From Dehalococcoidia bacterium (GTDB lineage: Bacteria > Chloroflexota > Dehalococcoidia > GIF9 > AB-539-J10): 9,124 nt of DNA. The translations under genes and the position numbers were made by a program. The stretch is taken from the NCBI GenBank assembly GCA_029857995.1, contig JAOUFZ010000057.1:1-9124 (forward strand). Reading direction: 5' to 3'. Under the pieces are notes generated by a model that saw only the letters and a list, made by a program, of their open reading frames with translations, was not told the DNA's origin and did not search any database. Shown piece after piece: positions 1-6,386 of the stretch (the stretch's first letter is position 1; every line of letters starts with the position of its first letter).

Positions 1-63
1 CCCCGCCACCCGAGTGACCATTTTAGGGTAGCGGTTCACTGCCTCTTGCTTACTCAGTAACAT
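1..63 (-). CDS. Partial ORF running off left edge, unknown product
   Basis: An ATG at 61-63 (minus) opens a frame that stays open for 21 codons to the window edge, reading MLLSKQEAVNRYPKMVTRVA followed by G. The reason to list it is its position: a near-consensus sigma-70 promoter ends only three bases before the ATG. No clear Shine-Dalgarno precedes the ATG, so the message would be almost leaderless, or translation may start at the in-frame GTG of codon 9. The fragment is too short to assign a family. The promoter may instead serve a gene further left. Confidence in coding is low. Confidence 0.35.
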   Translation of the reverse strand, partial: MLLSKQEAVNRYPKMVTRVAG

Positions 64-66
64 AAG

Positions 67-95
67 ATTTTAGCTCATTCGAACATCAATGTCAA
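67..95 (-). promoter_or_regulatory. Sigma-70-type promoter reading off left edge
   Basis: On the minus strand there is a perfect -35 box TTGACA (90-95), a 17-nt spacer and a near-perfect -10 box TAAAAT (67-72). It lies downstream of the lipoprotein gene ending at 148 and reads leftward out of the window. The predicted start point falls on or next to the ATG at 61-63. Box identity and spacing are read directly; activity is inferred. Confidence 0.6.
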
Positions 96-147
96 TATAC
101 TAAACCTAACTTTTCTTACCAATCGGTACTTTTAGGTGATTGCGCGG

Positions 148-732
148 TTAGCTGAAGTAAACAAGCGGGTAGATGGTTCGGTTGTAGTCTGCCGACAAGT
201 CAAACTCCTCCGAGTACAGTTCATTGCTGAAGGACCAAAAGTAGAGCTTGATTGTAACATCTCCGGCACGCGGGTATGCCTTGATGTGTAACTGGACGCC
301 ATCGTAGCCTAATTCTCCCAACTCATCGGTCTTCAAGGTCACCGGTATCCTTGTGTCTTCGCGAGCCACAATAACCTCCGGAACGTCGCAGATCAACTTG
401 TAGGTGGAATGCCCAATCGCTTCAAAGTCAGCAATGATTTCGTAGTTGCCATTCATAGTAATAGTAGTTGTGGCATCTTCGACATCGGCAATATCACCCG
501 TGTCCCCAGTCCACTCCACAAACTGGTAGCCATCCTCAGCCTCCGCCACGAGCTCAACCACCTCCTGATCGCTATAAGTAAAGGTCCCTTCTCCGGGGGC
601 GGTTACCGACCCTCCTTCTGTGCTGGAGATAGTCAGGTTGTACTGAGTAATATAAGGAGGAGGATAAGGAGTGCAGCCTACCAGCCCTAAAATCAAGGCA
701 GCAGTAATAACAAAGGTGCTAAGTGTTTTCAT
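148..732 (-). CDS. Lipoprotein with InlB-type beta-repeat and short beta-rich C-terminal domain
   Basis: A 194-residue predicted lipoprotein. Residues 1-20 form a lipoprotein signal peptide (KT near the N-terminus, hydrophobic core, lipobox LVGC), with Cys20 as the expected lipidation site, so the mature protein should sit on the outer face of the membrane. Residues 31-103 match the InlB-type repeat (Listeria-Bacteroides repeat, InlB_B style): YNLTISSTEGG, then GYQFVEWTGD, then ITMNGNYEIIADF. That module is usually a small beta-fold for surface display or adhesion. Residues 105-194 are beta-rich with no motif I recognise. The first 100 residues closely parallel the neighbouring 484-residue protein, but the C-terminal part is unrelated, so the pair looks like a duplicated export module with different cargo. 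The promoter and leader are also shared. No enzyme signature is visible; a binding role is inferred. Confidence 0.85.
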   Translation of the reverse strand: MKTLSTFVITAALILGLVGCTPYPPPYITQYNLTISSTEGGSVTAPGEGTFTYSDQEVVELVAEAEDGYQFVEWTGDTGDIADVEDATTTITMNGNYEIIADFEAIGHSTYKLICDVPEVIVAREDTRIPVTLKTDELGELGYDGVQLHIKAYPRAGDVTIKLYFWSFSNELYSEEFDLSADYNRTIYPLVYFS

Positions 733-844
733 ATATAGGCGCCCTGAACTATTATTGTATCACTGGTGAAGGGATTATCAAGGGGATTGTGCTCACACAA
801 TAACATAGAATTTCTGCCGTTCAGCGTGCGTGTCTAATGCCGCA
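733..844 (-). repeat. Duplicated upstream region, copy 1
   Basis: This intergenic stretch aligns without gaps to two blocks upstream of the neighbouring paralogue. Block 733-781 matches 2301-2349 with 12 mismatches in 49 by my count; it holds the promoter. Block 783-844 matches 2424-2485 with 10 mismatches in 62. The far block ends two bases before the stop codon of the upstream gene (846-848), which marks the likely edge of the duplication. Copy 2 has about 74 extra bases between the blocks. I see no terminator between the two genes. Confidence 0.75.
754..781 (-). promoter_or_regulatory. Promoter of the 194-aa lipoprotein gene
   Basis: Minus-strand TTGATA (776-781), a 16-nt spacer and TACAAT (754-759). 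The same two hexamers at the same spacing precede the paralogous gene at 2300. Conservation of the boxes amid diverged flanks supports function. The predicted leader is only about 15 nt and holds a conserved TCAGGGC that can act as a weak Shine-Dalgarno. Confidence 0.7.
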
Positions 845-845
845 A

Positions 846-2300
846 TTATGAGTTGGTACGGCTATTCAGTGCCTGTTGAAGATATTGGCCCAATGGGCTC
901 AGCTCACCCTTCTGGAGATTGGCGAGAGAAGCCTGATTTATCAAACGGTTGTATTCGGCGGTAGTAAGATTATGGGGCGTGCTATCATAATCGAGGTATG
1001 ACAAGAGGTTGCGGGTCCAGAAGAACGAGACAAAATCCATATCGGTCGCATCAGCAAGGTTCATAATGTCTTGAATGAAACGCTCATCCAGAGGATACCA
1101 GAAACTGTAGACATCTCGGTTCATGATTTTCTCTGTATCGCCAACAAAGTTACTCAGTTCCGCTGGCGTCGCTTTCCACAACCATGACTCACTCACGGTA
1201 ACATGTTTTCCTGCGGCGCGAGCTTCTATCGCATAATTCAAGGCGCGGTCAAGATAAATGGCGTTCCTATTCATCGGGTAAATGTGTAGGTCGATGTAGT
1301 CAAGGTCGGGCATATTGAAAAGCTCGTTAATATAGTTTGGGTTTTCCCATGTGCCCGTGCCTGCTCCGACTAATAGCCCGCCGGAGCGGTCAATGTTTTG
1401 CAGTGTAGAAGCAATGAAATCACTCCAGACCGCGGGGGTTATCGTAAGTTTAGTCAAAGCCTCCTGAGTTTGAGGCTCGTTAGCCAGAGTAAGATAATCA
1501 GGTTTGATTTCCTCTGCGATGAGCAGTAGTTGGTCCTCCAAGCCCTGGAGAAAGGTTTCGGTCGTATAGTTCGACCAGTCAATCTCGATTGGAGAATATG
1601 GAGTGCCGGCAAAGATTGCCCCGCACTCAACAAGCACTTTCAGGCTGCGCTGATGACATTCAACCATTATGTTCTTGAAGAATTGCAAGTATTCGGAAGA
1701 TCGGGGAAAGTCTGGTTTGAGCAAAGGGAATTTGATGGCCAGTACCACACCTTTGACACCCATAGCCTGGAGACTGTCAAGTAACATACGGTTATAGTTC
1801 ATGATGTTTGCGCTGAGAAGCCCTTCACCAATATTGCCGTTAGCGTACGCTAGTTCGGTAGCAATGATTGTCTGCCCCAGGCTGTGGTTCCACGTCTCAT
1901 TGATAGTCACTTCAAAATGAGCCATCTCAGCCTTAAGCTCGTCGTAAATCGCTTGATACTGTCCCGGGATGGGCGGTGCCGACTCTGGGGTAGTGACAAA
2001 GTTGGCTGTTATGGAATAGTCATCATTCATGGTGATGGTGGTCGAAGCGGAGTTGACATTGGCAACGGTGCCCACGTCGCCAGTCCAGTTGACAAAGCGG
2101 TAGCCAGTATGCGGGAGCGCCAAAAGGATAATCTCTGTTCCCTTTTCATAGGTAGAAGTCCCATCACCCGGGGTGGGTACCTCACCACCTTCAGTGCTGG
2201 AAATAGTCAGGGTGTACTGAGTAGGAGTAGGCTCAGCAGTGCAGCCGGCCAGCCCCACAATCAAGGCTACAGCAATAACAAAGGTACTAAGTGTTTTCAT
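846..2300 (-). CDS. Lipoprotein with InlB-type repeat and GH-A-like glycoside hydrolase domain
   Basis: A 484-residue predicted exported lipoprotein. Residues 1-20 are a signal peptide with lipobox LAGC (Cys20). Residues 29-101 are an InlB-type repeat (YTLTISSTEGG, GYRFVNWTGD, ITMNDDYSITANF). A proline-rich linker (103-113) leads to a region of about 370 residues that reads as a TIM barrel. The key signs are YLTLANEPQ (270-277), the clan GH-A strand-4 NEP motif with Glu275 as probable acid/base; DYIDLHIYP (334-342), a typical strand-6 segment; and VTVSESWLW (367-375), with Glu371 as probable strand-7 nucleophile. The barrel suggests cleavage of beta-linked polysaccharide at the cell surface (GH53- or GH5-like), but I cannot name the family or substrate. 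It shares N-terminus and promoter with the 194-residue neighbour downstream. A catalytically altered relative cannot be excluded. Confidence 0.85.
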   Translation of the reverse strand: MKTLSTFVIAVALIVGLAGCTAEPTPTQYTLTISSTEGGEVPTPGDGTSTYEKGTEIILLALPHTGYRFVNWTGDVGTVANVNSASTTITMNDDYSITANFVTTPESAPPIPGQYQAIYDELKAEMAHFEVTINETWNHSLGQTIIATELAYANGNIGEGLLSANIMNYNRMLLDSLQAMGVKGVVLAIKFPLLKPDFPRSSEYLQFFKNIMVECHQRSLKVLVECGAIFAGTPYSPIEIDWSNYTTETFLQGLEDQLLLIAEEIKPDYLTLANEPQTQEALTKLTITPAVWSDFIASTLQNIDRSGGLLVGAGTGTWENPNYINELFNMPDLDYIDLHIYPMNRNAIYLDRALNYAIEARAAGKHVTVSESWLWKATPAELSNFVGDTEKIMNRDVYSFWYPLDERFIQDIMNLADATDMDFVSFFWTRNLLSYLDYDSTPHNLTTAEYNRLINQASLANLQKGELSPLGQYLQQALNSRTNS

Positions 2301-2485
2301 AAGTGCAAGCCCTGAGATACCATTGTATCACTGGCGAAGGAATTATCAATAAGTTGCGGTGTCCAAAACATGGCGCGGGATTAGGGAGTCACAAAACGCT
2401 AATTTGTGCGGTGCGCCGCAATCGGGATTGTGGGGACACAATAACATAGAACTTTTGCCGTTCAGTGTGCGTGTTTAGTGTGGCA
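2301..2485 (-). repeat. Duplicated upstream region, copy 2, with 74-bp insertion
   Basis: Counterpart of 733-844. The promoter block (2301-2349) and the distal block (2424-2485) align without gaps to copy 1. Between them lie 74 bases (2350-2423) absent from copy 1. The extra segment has TTGCGG at 2354-2359 and its complement CCGCAA at 2416-2421, close to its two ends, as a small insertion element or a foldable spacer would. The direction of change, gain here or loss in copy 1, cannot be told from the sequence. Confidence 0.65.
2322..2349 (-). promoter_or_regulatory. Promoter of the 484-aa lipoprotein gene
   Basis: Minus-strand TTGATA (2344-2349), 16-nt spacer, TACAAT (2322-2327), identical in boxes and spacing to the promoter at 754-781. 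The leader is about 15 nt, with the same TCAGGGC near its 5' end. It lies 22 nt before the ATG. Confidence 0.7.
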
Positions 2486-2520
2486 TGGTCACAATACACT
2501 AGTCACAATAGTCAGAATTG

Positions 2521-2721
2521 TTAATTAACAAAACGATGAAAGGTTGGATAACAATCCGACCAAGGGTTGGCTTTATCAGCTCTGTGTGCTAGTTTATATG
2601 CTGTTTCATGGTTCGGTGTATCTTCCATATTGATTTGGATGCCTTCTTCGTTTCTGTGGAGCAGGCGCTTAACCCAGAGCTGAAGGGGAAGCCAATATTG
2701 TGCCCGTATAACTACCACCAA
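2521..2721 (-). pseudogene. Possible gene remnant, 66 codons, unknown
   Basis: An open frame of 66 codons with a TTG as its only early start; an in-frame stop lies a few codons upstream. I see no Shine-Dalgarno or promoter. The translation has a protein-like mix (Trp, Tyr, His, Asn) and ends CYPTFHRFVN, which reads like the natural C-terminus of a longer protein rather than random sequence. I do not recognise the family. It could be the surviving 3' end of a deleted gene, a small gene using the internal ATG at codon 32, or chance. The rest of 2486-2804 holds only the terminator at 2761-2780. Confidence 0.25.
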
Positions 2722-2760
2722 CGAGGAAGGGCATTATGCATTGGCATTCCATAAAGAAGG

Positions 2761-2780
2761 CAGGGCCGCCGATGGCCCTG
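2761..2780 (-). terminator. Rho-independent terminator after the double hydrolase gene
   Basis: On the minus strand a 7-bp GC-rich stem (CAGGGCC paired with GGCCCTG, loop ATCGGC) lies 24 nt past the stop codon and is followed by CCTTCTTTAT. The U-tract is imperfect, but position and stem fit an intrinsic terminator for the 1008-codon gene. Confidence 0.6.
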
Positions 2781-2804
2781 TCTTCACTGTGTTCCAGTCT
2801 GTTG

Positions 2805-5800
2805 TTACGGCCATAGGAACGCCCATACATATGGCTGAACCCACAAGGGTAGTGTTATTACCTCCATTACAACATCTACTGGCGTAATTTCCCAATTCAT
2901 CATGCTTATGTCAGCCTCTGTATAGGTGGCATCAAATTGAATGCACTTTGCCCCGCCTTCATCACTGGACCATTCCTCCCACTCATATAGTCCGGAACCA
3001 TTCGGGTCTCCGGTAGCGGCAAAGTTTGCAATGTAGGCCATCATGTCATTCTGAAGCTCCTCCCTTCCGGGCCGGTTGTCCTCGGTGAATGAATAACCGA
3101 AGAGACTCTCATCGGCACCCCAGAAAAAGGGAATCTCCATGGCATGGGCCGCACCAAAGACAAAATCAAATGGCTCCGGGCCTGAGCCCGGGCCTCCCCA
3201 TTGGAACAGGTAAGCATAGACATCGTCCTGCTGTTCCTGAAGAGGTCTGGCGATTTCATCTACATAATGGGCCTTCCAGTTGAGGGCACCATAATAGCCA
3301 CAAGCCTCGTAGATGATGCTATCGGCCGCCGTGGGGAAGATTTCACTCATCGTCCACTCATGAGTAGGATCAAAGTCAGGGTCGAAAAGGTCGTATACAT
3401 AGGACCAGTTCGGTTTCCCCAAAAGAGGAGCAAAAAGCGGAATGAAGTCCTTCGTCTCATATTCATTGCTGCCCAGGATAATGGGCACGTGGTTATAATC
3501 GCCCGACTCAATTGTCTCAACGAAACCACCGGGGATAACATAGCCGTCGGCATAGGCATTATGCGTCTCCTCCTGCCCGACCAGCTGAGCATTCAATATA
3601 TCCTCGCCCGGCTTTTCCCTCAAATATGCTTCTATCTCGGCATCGGACATACCTGCTCGATACGCCGCAGCTTCTTCTAGCGTTGCACAGGTCCCATCAG
3701 CTACGAGTAAGTTATCAATCGTAGCGTTGACCATCTCGATTCCCATCTCCACGGAGACTATTTGCATGCCACCGCTCTCGGATACAGCCCTGTGGAAAAG
3801 GCCGGAAGCCAGGGGTGAGATCACGAGACTCATTGTATTATGTGCACCGGCTGACTCCCCGGCAACGGCAACATTGTCCGGGTCTCCTCCGAAGGCCGCA
3901 ATGTTATCCCGCACCCATTCAAGCGCCTTGATACAGTCCAGCGTGCCAAAGTTACCGGAGTCGTCCTCCGGGTCCCCGTGTTGCAGCGCTGGATGATTGA
4001 ACCATCCGAAGGGACCGAGCCTGTATTGGATTACGACCACGACCATATTGGAGCGGGCGGCTATAGCTGCGCCATTGTAATCGGCGCAACCGCCGAAGTT
4101 GTTCGAGCCCCCGTGTATCCAGAAATAGACGGGGAGATCCGTTTCCTCAGTTTGGGGCCGCCATATGTTTAAGTAAAGGCAATCCTCGCTGCCAACATTA
4201 TAGCCAAGCGAGTGCCAGGTTGGCGCAACAGCCGGCTGCAGGCATCGCTCAGGACCTTCCACAGCTTCTAGTACGCCGTTCCAGGGTTCAGGATTCTGTG
4301 GCGCCTTCCAGCGCAGCTCATCCACGGGCGGCTGTGCATACGGAATACCCTTCCAGAGAAAAGTATTTCCTTCGGCTTCAGTGCCTCTGACTTTTCCATA
4401 CTCAGTTTTGACGAGCGACTTTCCCTCCCATACCAGTTTCGAAAGGTGAAACGCACTCATATATTTTTGGAAGGTATCTATATCCTGTACGTAATCATTG
4501 ACAATAACGCTCATTGCGTGTTCGGAAGATGCCCAGTTGGGGACATTTATCACCTGTGTCTTACCGCCGCCCCACCGCGGTGTAATCACAAGGGATATTG
4601 TCCCGTCCGGAGGCTCAGCTGCAGGCATGTAGAGGTCAACGCCGGACATGAATGTTATGCCGTGGTAATAGGGGATTGGTTGAGTAAGGTTGCTTAGTCC
4701 GTCCGCACCTTCATCGTAAATAAACAAGCCAATCAAATTCTTGGTGATGGGAGCCAGTGCGGTGAGCACATTGACGCCATTCACCTCGAGAACGTCTTCG
4801 TCCCTCCAATCGTTCTGCCTCGTGACGACTATGTTGCTGTGGTAATCGCTCTGGTCCATTTGTTCACCAATGCCGCCAAGTGGCGATGTCAGGAGGCGAA
4901 CAAAGTAGTTGCTCCTCATAAAAGGCTCAAAATAGAAATGATGAGGTCGAAAGCCTTCACGTAGAAGGACAAATTCATAGTGTTTCAGTCCATTGGCTTC
5001 AAAAGGCCCCCACGTTCCATCGTAGTATCCAGTTCCGCTCAGAGTGTAAGTTGCCTCCGGCTCGGCATATTTTCTTGCACCTGTAGCGGCGTCGACCTGC
5101 CATATCTCCAAACTAGCATCACCTACACCTTGATTTGCCGGGAAAAAGACCGCCCTGCCGACAAGCCTCACTTCACCCGGTGGTTCGGGTACGATGTCCG
5201 TCGTTACCGGGTCGTTGCCGGTGAAGAACTTGTACATTGCGGCAAATGCCTCAGGAGAGGTTGCCGACTGGACGTGAAATTGACCCGGGAGAAGAACGTT
5301 CGTTGCGCCCACTATTGTACGGGGCGGATTAACAACTCCCGTTCCCGCGAGTTCGGCCCATATAGCCAGGGTGGGTACGCCACCAGGGAGGGCGCTTGCT
5401 GGAGCGCCGTCGATGTTCACGTACTTGGCGACCTTTGCTGCATAAGGCGGCACTGACAGGTAGGTCTGAGATACAAATGTGCCCAGAGAATGCCCCATAA
5501 GGTAAACTTTGTCGGCTCCGGTCTGCGCCAGAACGCTGTCAACAAATGCGTTGAGACGCGCAATAACCGCTGCAGGACCCTGGGTGGCGAAAGTGGAATC
5601 GTATTCAAAAACAAACATCAAGTCCACTGGCCAGCCATTGCTGGCAAATCGCATCGCCTGCGACTCAAATTGCTGTGCCGACCCTGCTCCACCATGGACG
5701 AAAATAATGGGCCTTACACCTGGCGGAGGCTCTGGAACGAATGGCGCACTGCTCTCGGCGTAGGTGGCAAAGGGAAATATCAACGTTAAAGCAAGCACCA

Positions 5801-5831
5801 GTGCTAAACATAAAATGCCTATTCTTTTCAT
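2805..5831 (-). CDS. Exported double serine hydrolase: lipase-like domain fused to type-B carboxylesterase
   Basis: A 1008-residue predicted secreted esterase. The ATG at 5831 is backed by AAGGAGG seven bases upstream. Residues 1-25 are a Sec signal peptide (TYA-E). Domain 1 (about 37-205) is an alpha/beta hydrolase: HGGAG (46-50) for the oxyanion hole, GHSLG (113-117, nucleophile Ser115), probable Asp141 (NIDG) and His186 (FHV). Residues 219-447 are two beta-rich stretches without catalytic motifs, an arrangement recalling archaeal AFL-type lipases with a C-terminal lipid-binding beta region. Domain 2 (about 473-975) is a full carboxylesterase type B: EDCLYLN (549-555), HGG (573-575), GESAG (658-662, Ser660), GSNEYE (Glu792) and GAAHAMEIPFFWG (His896). 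Both triads look complete, so the chain should have two ester-hydrolysing sites. It ends in a short hydrophobic Trp-rich tail. Substrates are unknown; lipids, polyesters or acylated glycans are plausible. Confidence 0.93.
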   Translation of the reverse strand: MKRIGILCLALVLALTLIFPFATYAESSAPFVPEPPPGVRPIIFVHGGAGSAQQFESQAMRFASNGWPVDLMFVFEYDSTFATQGPAAVIARLNAFVDSVLAQTGADKVYLMGHSLGTFVSQTYLSVPPYAAKVAKYVNIDGAPASALPGGVPTLAIWAELAGTGVVNPPRTIVGATNVLLPGQFHVQSATSPEAFAAMYKFFTGNDPVTTDIVPEPPGEVRLVGRAVFFPANQGVGDASLEIWQVDAATGARKYAEPEATYTLSGTGYYDGTWGPFEANGLKHYEFVLLREGFRPHHFYFEPFMRSNYFVRLLTSPLGGIGEQMDQSDYHSNIVVTRQNDWRDEDVLEVNGVNVLTALAPITKNLIGLFIYDEGADGLSNLTQPIPYYHGITFMSGVDLYMPAAEPPDGTISLVITPRWGGGKTQVINVPNWASSEHAMSVIVNDYVQDIDTFQKYMSAFHLSKLVWEGKSLVKTEYGKVRGTEAEGNTFLWKGIPYAQPPVDELRWKAPQNPEPWNGVLEAVEGPERCLQPAVAPTWHSLGYNVGSEDCLYLNIWRPQTEETDLPVYFWIHGGSNNFGGCADYNGAAIAARSNMVVVVIQYRLGPFGWFNHPALQHGDPEDDSGNFGTLDCIKALEWVRDNIAAFGGDPDNVAVAGESAGAHNTMSLVISPLASGLFHRAVSESGGMQIVSVEMGIEMVNATIDNLLVADGTCATLEEAAAYRAGMSDAEIEAYLREKPGEDILNAQLVGQEETHNAYADGYVIPGGFVETIESGDYNHVPIILGSNEYETKDFIPLFAPLLGKPNWSYVYDLFDPDFDPTHEWTMSEIFPTAADSIIYEACGYYGALNWKAHYVDEIARPLQEQQDDVYAYLFQWGGPGSGPEPFDFVFGAAHAMEIPFFWGADESLFGYSFTEDNRPGREELQNDMMAYIANFAATGDPNGSGLYEWEEWSSDEGGAKCIQFDATYTEADISMMNWEITPVDVVMEVITLPLWVQPYVWAFLWP

Positions 5832-5993
5832 CTTTCCTCCTTACCGTTATCGTATTTCTGCTGCTGTCTCTCATCAGACATATACTAATTGCGCCTCATA
5901 TTCGATTTAAGGTGTGCCTTACTGGGTACACAGGGGGTTGTTCCAAACGTGACCAAGGAATCTCAGTCCTCGCCATGAAAGAGCGCAAGGAGT

Positions 5994-6060
5994 CTGGCAG
6001 TAACAAGACCGTACGGTCGAGACTTGTCCCCGATCGGGAGGGGGACATAGATTCTGCCAG
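5994..6060. other. Nested inverted repeats, possible three-way-junction fold
   Basis: An outer 7-bp perfect inverted repeat, CTGGCAG (5994-6000) and CTGCCAG (6054-6060), encloses two inner elements. One is the 12-bp palindrome GACCGTACGGTC (6007-6018); its flanks ACAAG and CTTGT pair on the minus-strand transcript. The other is a 6-bp stem GTCCCC/GGGGAC (6026-6031, 6041-6046) with a 9-nt loop. Two hairpins within a closing stem give a compact junction fold. Pairing is read directly; RNA function is inferred. Confidence 0.5.
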
Positions 6061-6068
6061 TATGAATT

Positions 6069-6167
6069 GTCGCCGATCGCGACGACATCCCCTTGGTAGC
6101 CCAATCGCCCAAGACCGACCGGTGCCTTTGTCACCCTCATATTCTCCCGTCTCCCTTCGAGCGGGAG
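6069..6167. other. Series of three short hairpins next to the junction element
   Basis: Three further inverted repeats follow closely: GTCGC/GCGAC (6069-6073, 6079-6083), CTTGG/CCAAG (6092-6096, 6109-6113) and CTCCCG/CGGGAG (6144-6149, 6162-6167). Each is short, but the density, together with 5994-6060, is greater than elsewhere in the window. Confidence 0.4.
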
Positions 6168-6357
6168 GAAAGTGAAAAGTGGAGCCCAAGGGCATCAGCA
6201 AAGATAGTAGTCAAAGAGATTCTTAAACAAAAACTGGCTTGCGATAGCAAAGGATTAGGATGTACGATCACATTTACATATGTGGAGGAACGAAACTGAC
6301 GAGAATCAAGACAATCCCTCCCGGCACTCATCTCCCTACCAGTCCTGTAACCCTGCT

Positions 6358-6386
6358 ATTATATCACCGTCACAAAGAACTGTCAA
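6358..6386 (-). promoter_or_regulatory. Perfect-consensus sigma-70 promoter, leftward
   Basis: Minus-strand TTGACA (6381-6386), exactly 17 nt, then TATAAT (6358-6363). Both boxes match consensus at all six positions. The next convincing gene in that direction is the double hydrolase, about 510 nt away, so the promoter implies a long leader or a small RNA. Confidence 0.75.

Larger units (their letters stand above)
5843..6357 (-). other. Long putative leader of the double hydrolase gene
   Basis: About 510 nt lie between the perfect minus-strand promoter at 6358-6386 and the hydrolase start. Overlapping short frames exist on both strands here, but none has a convincing start signal. The stretch contains a dense group of inverted repeats at 5994-6167. 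I see no hairpin followed by a U-tract that would act as an intrinsic terminator. It could be a structured 5' untranslated region, a separate small RNA, or an independent gene remnant with a closer hydrolase promoter that I could not identify. Confidence 0.4.

Noticed and set aside
650..675. Plus-strand GGAGG-rich stretch as a ribosome site
   Set aside because: It lies within the minus-strand lipoprotein gene, where it encodes the Tyr/Pro-rich segment after the lipobox, and no plus-strand gene follows.
3201..3680. Plus-strand 159-codon frame inside the double hydrolase
   Set aside because: It is antisense to a clearly conserved esterase domain and has no independent start signal.
4980..5456. 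Plus-strand 158-codon frame inside the double hydrolase
   Set aside because: It is antisense to the lipase-like and beta-rich regions; composition is that of a shadow frame.
5866..5879. Minus-strand CTGATGAG followed by GAAA, resembling a hammerhead ribozyme core
   Set aside because: The bases between CTGATGA and GAAA cannot form the required stem II, and no matching outer stems are visible.
5896..6201. Minus-strand frames of 101 and 73 codons overlapping in different frames (also 5919-6140)
   Set aside because: They overlap each other and the inverted-repeat cluster, and neither has a well-spaced ribosome site. The 73-codon frame looks somewhat protein-like and is the one to revisit if the RNA idea fails.
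6137..6331. 64-codon minus-strand frame just after the perfect promoter, as a leader peptide
   Set aside because: The only purine-rich site (AGGGAG) touches the ATG directly, leaving no spacing, and the translation has no coherent features.
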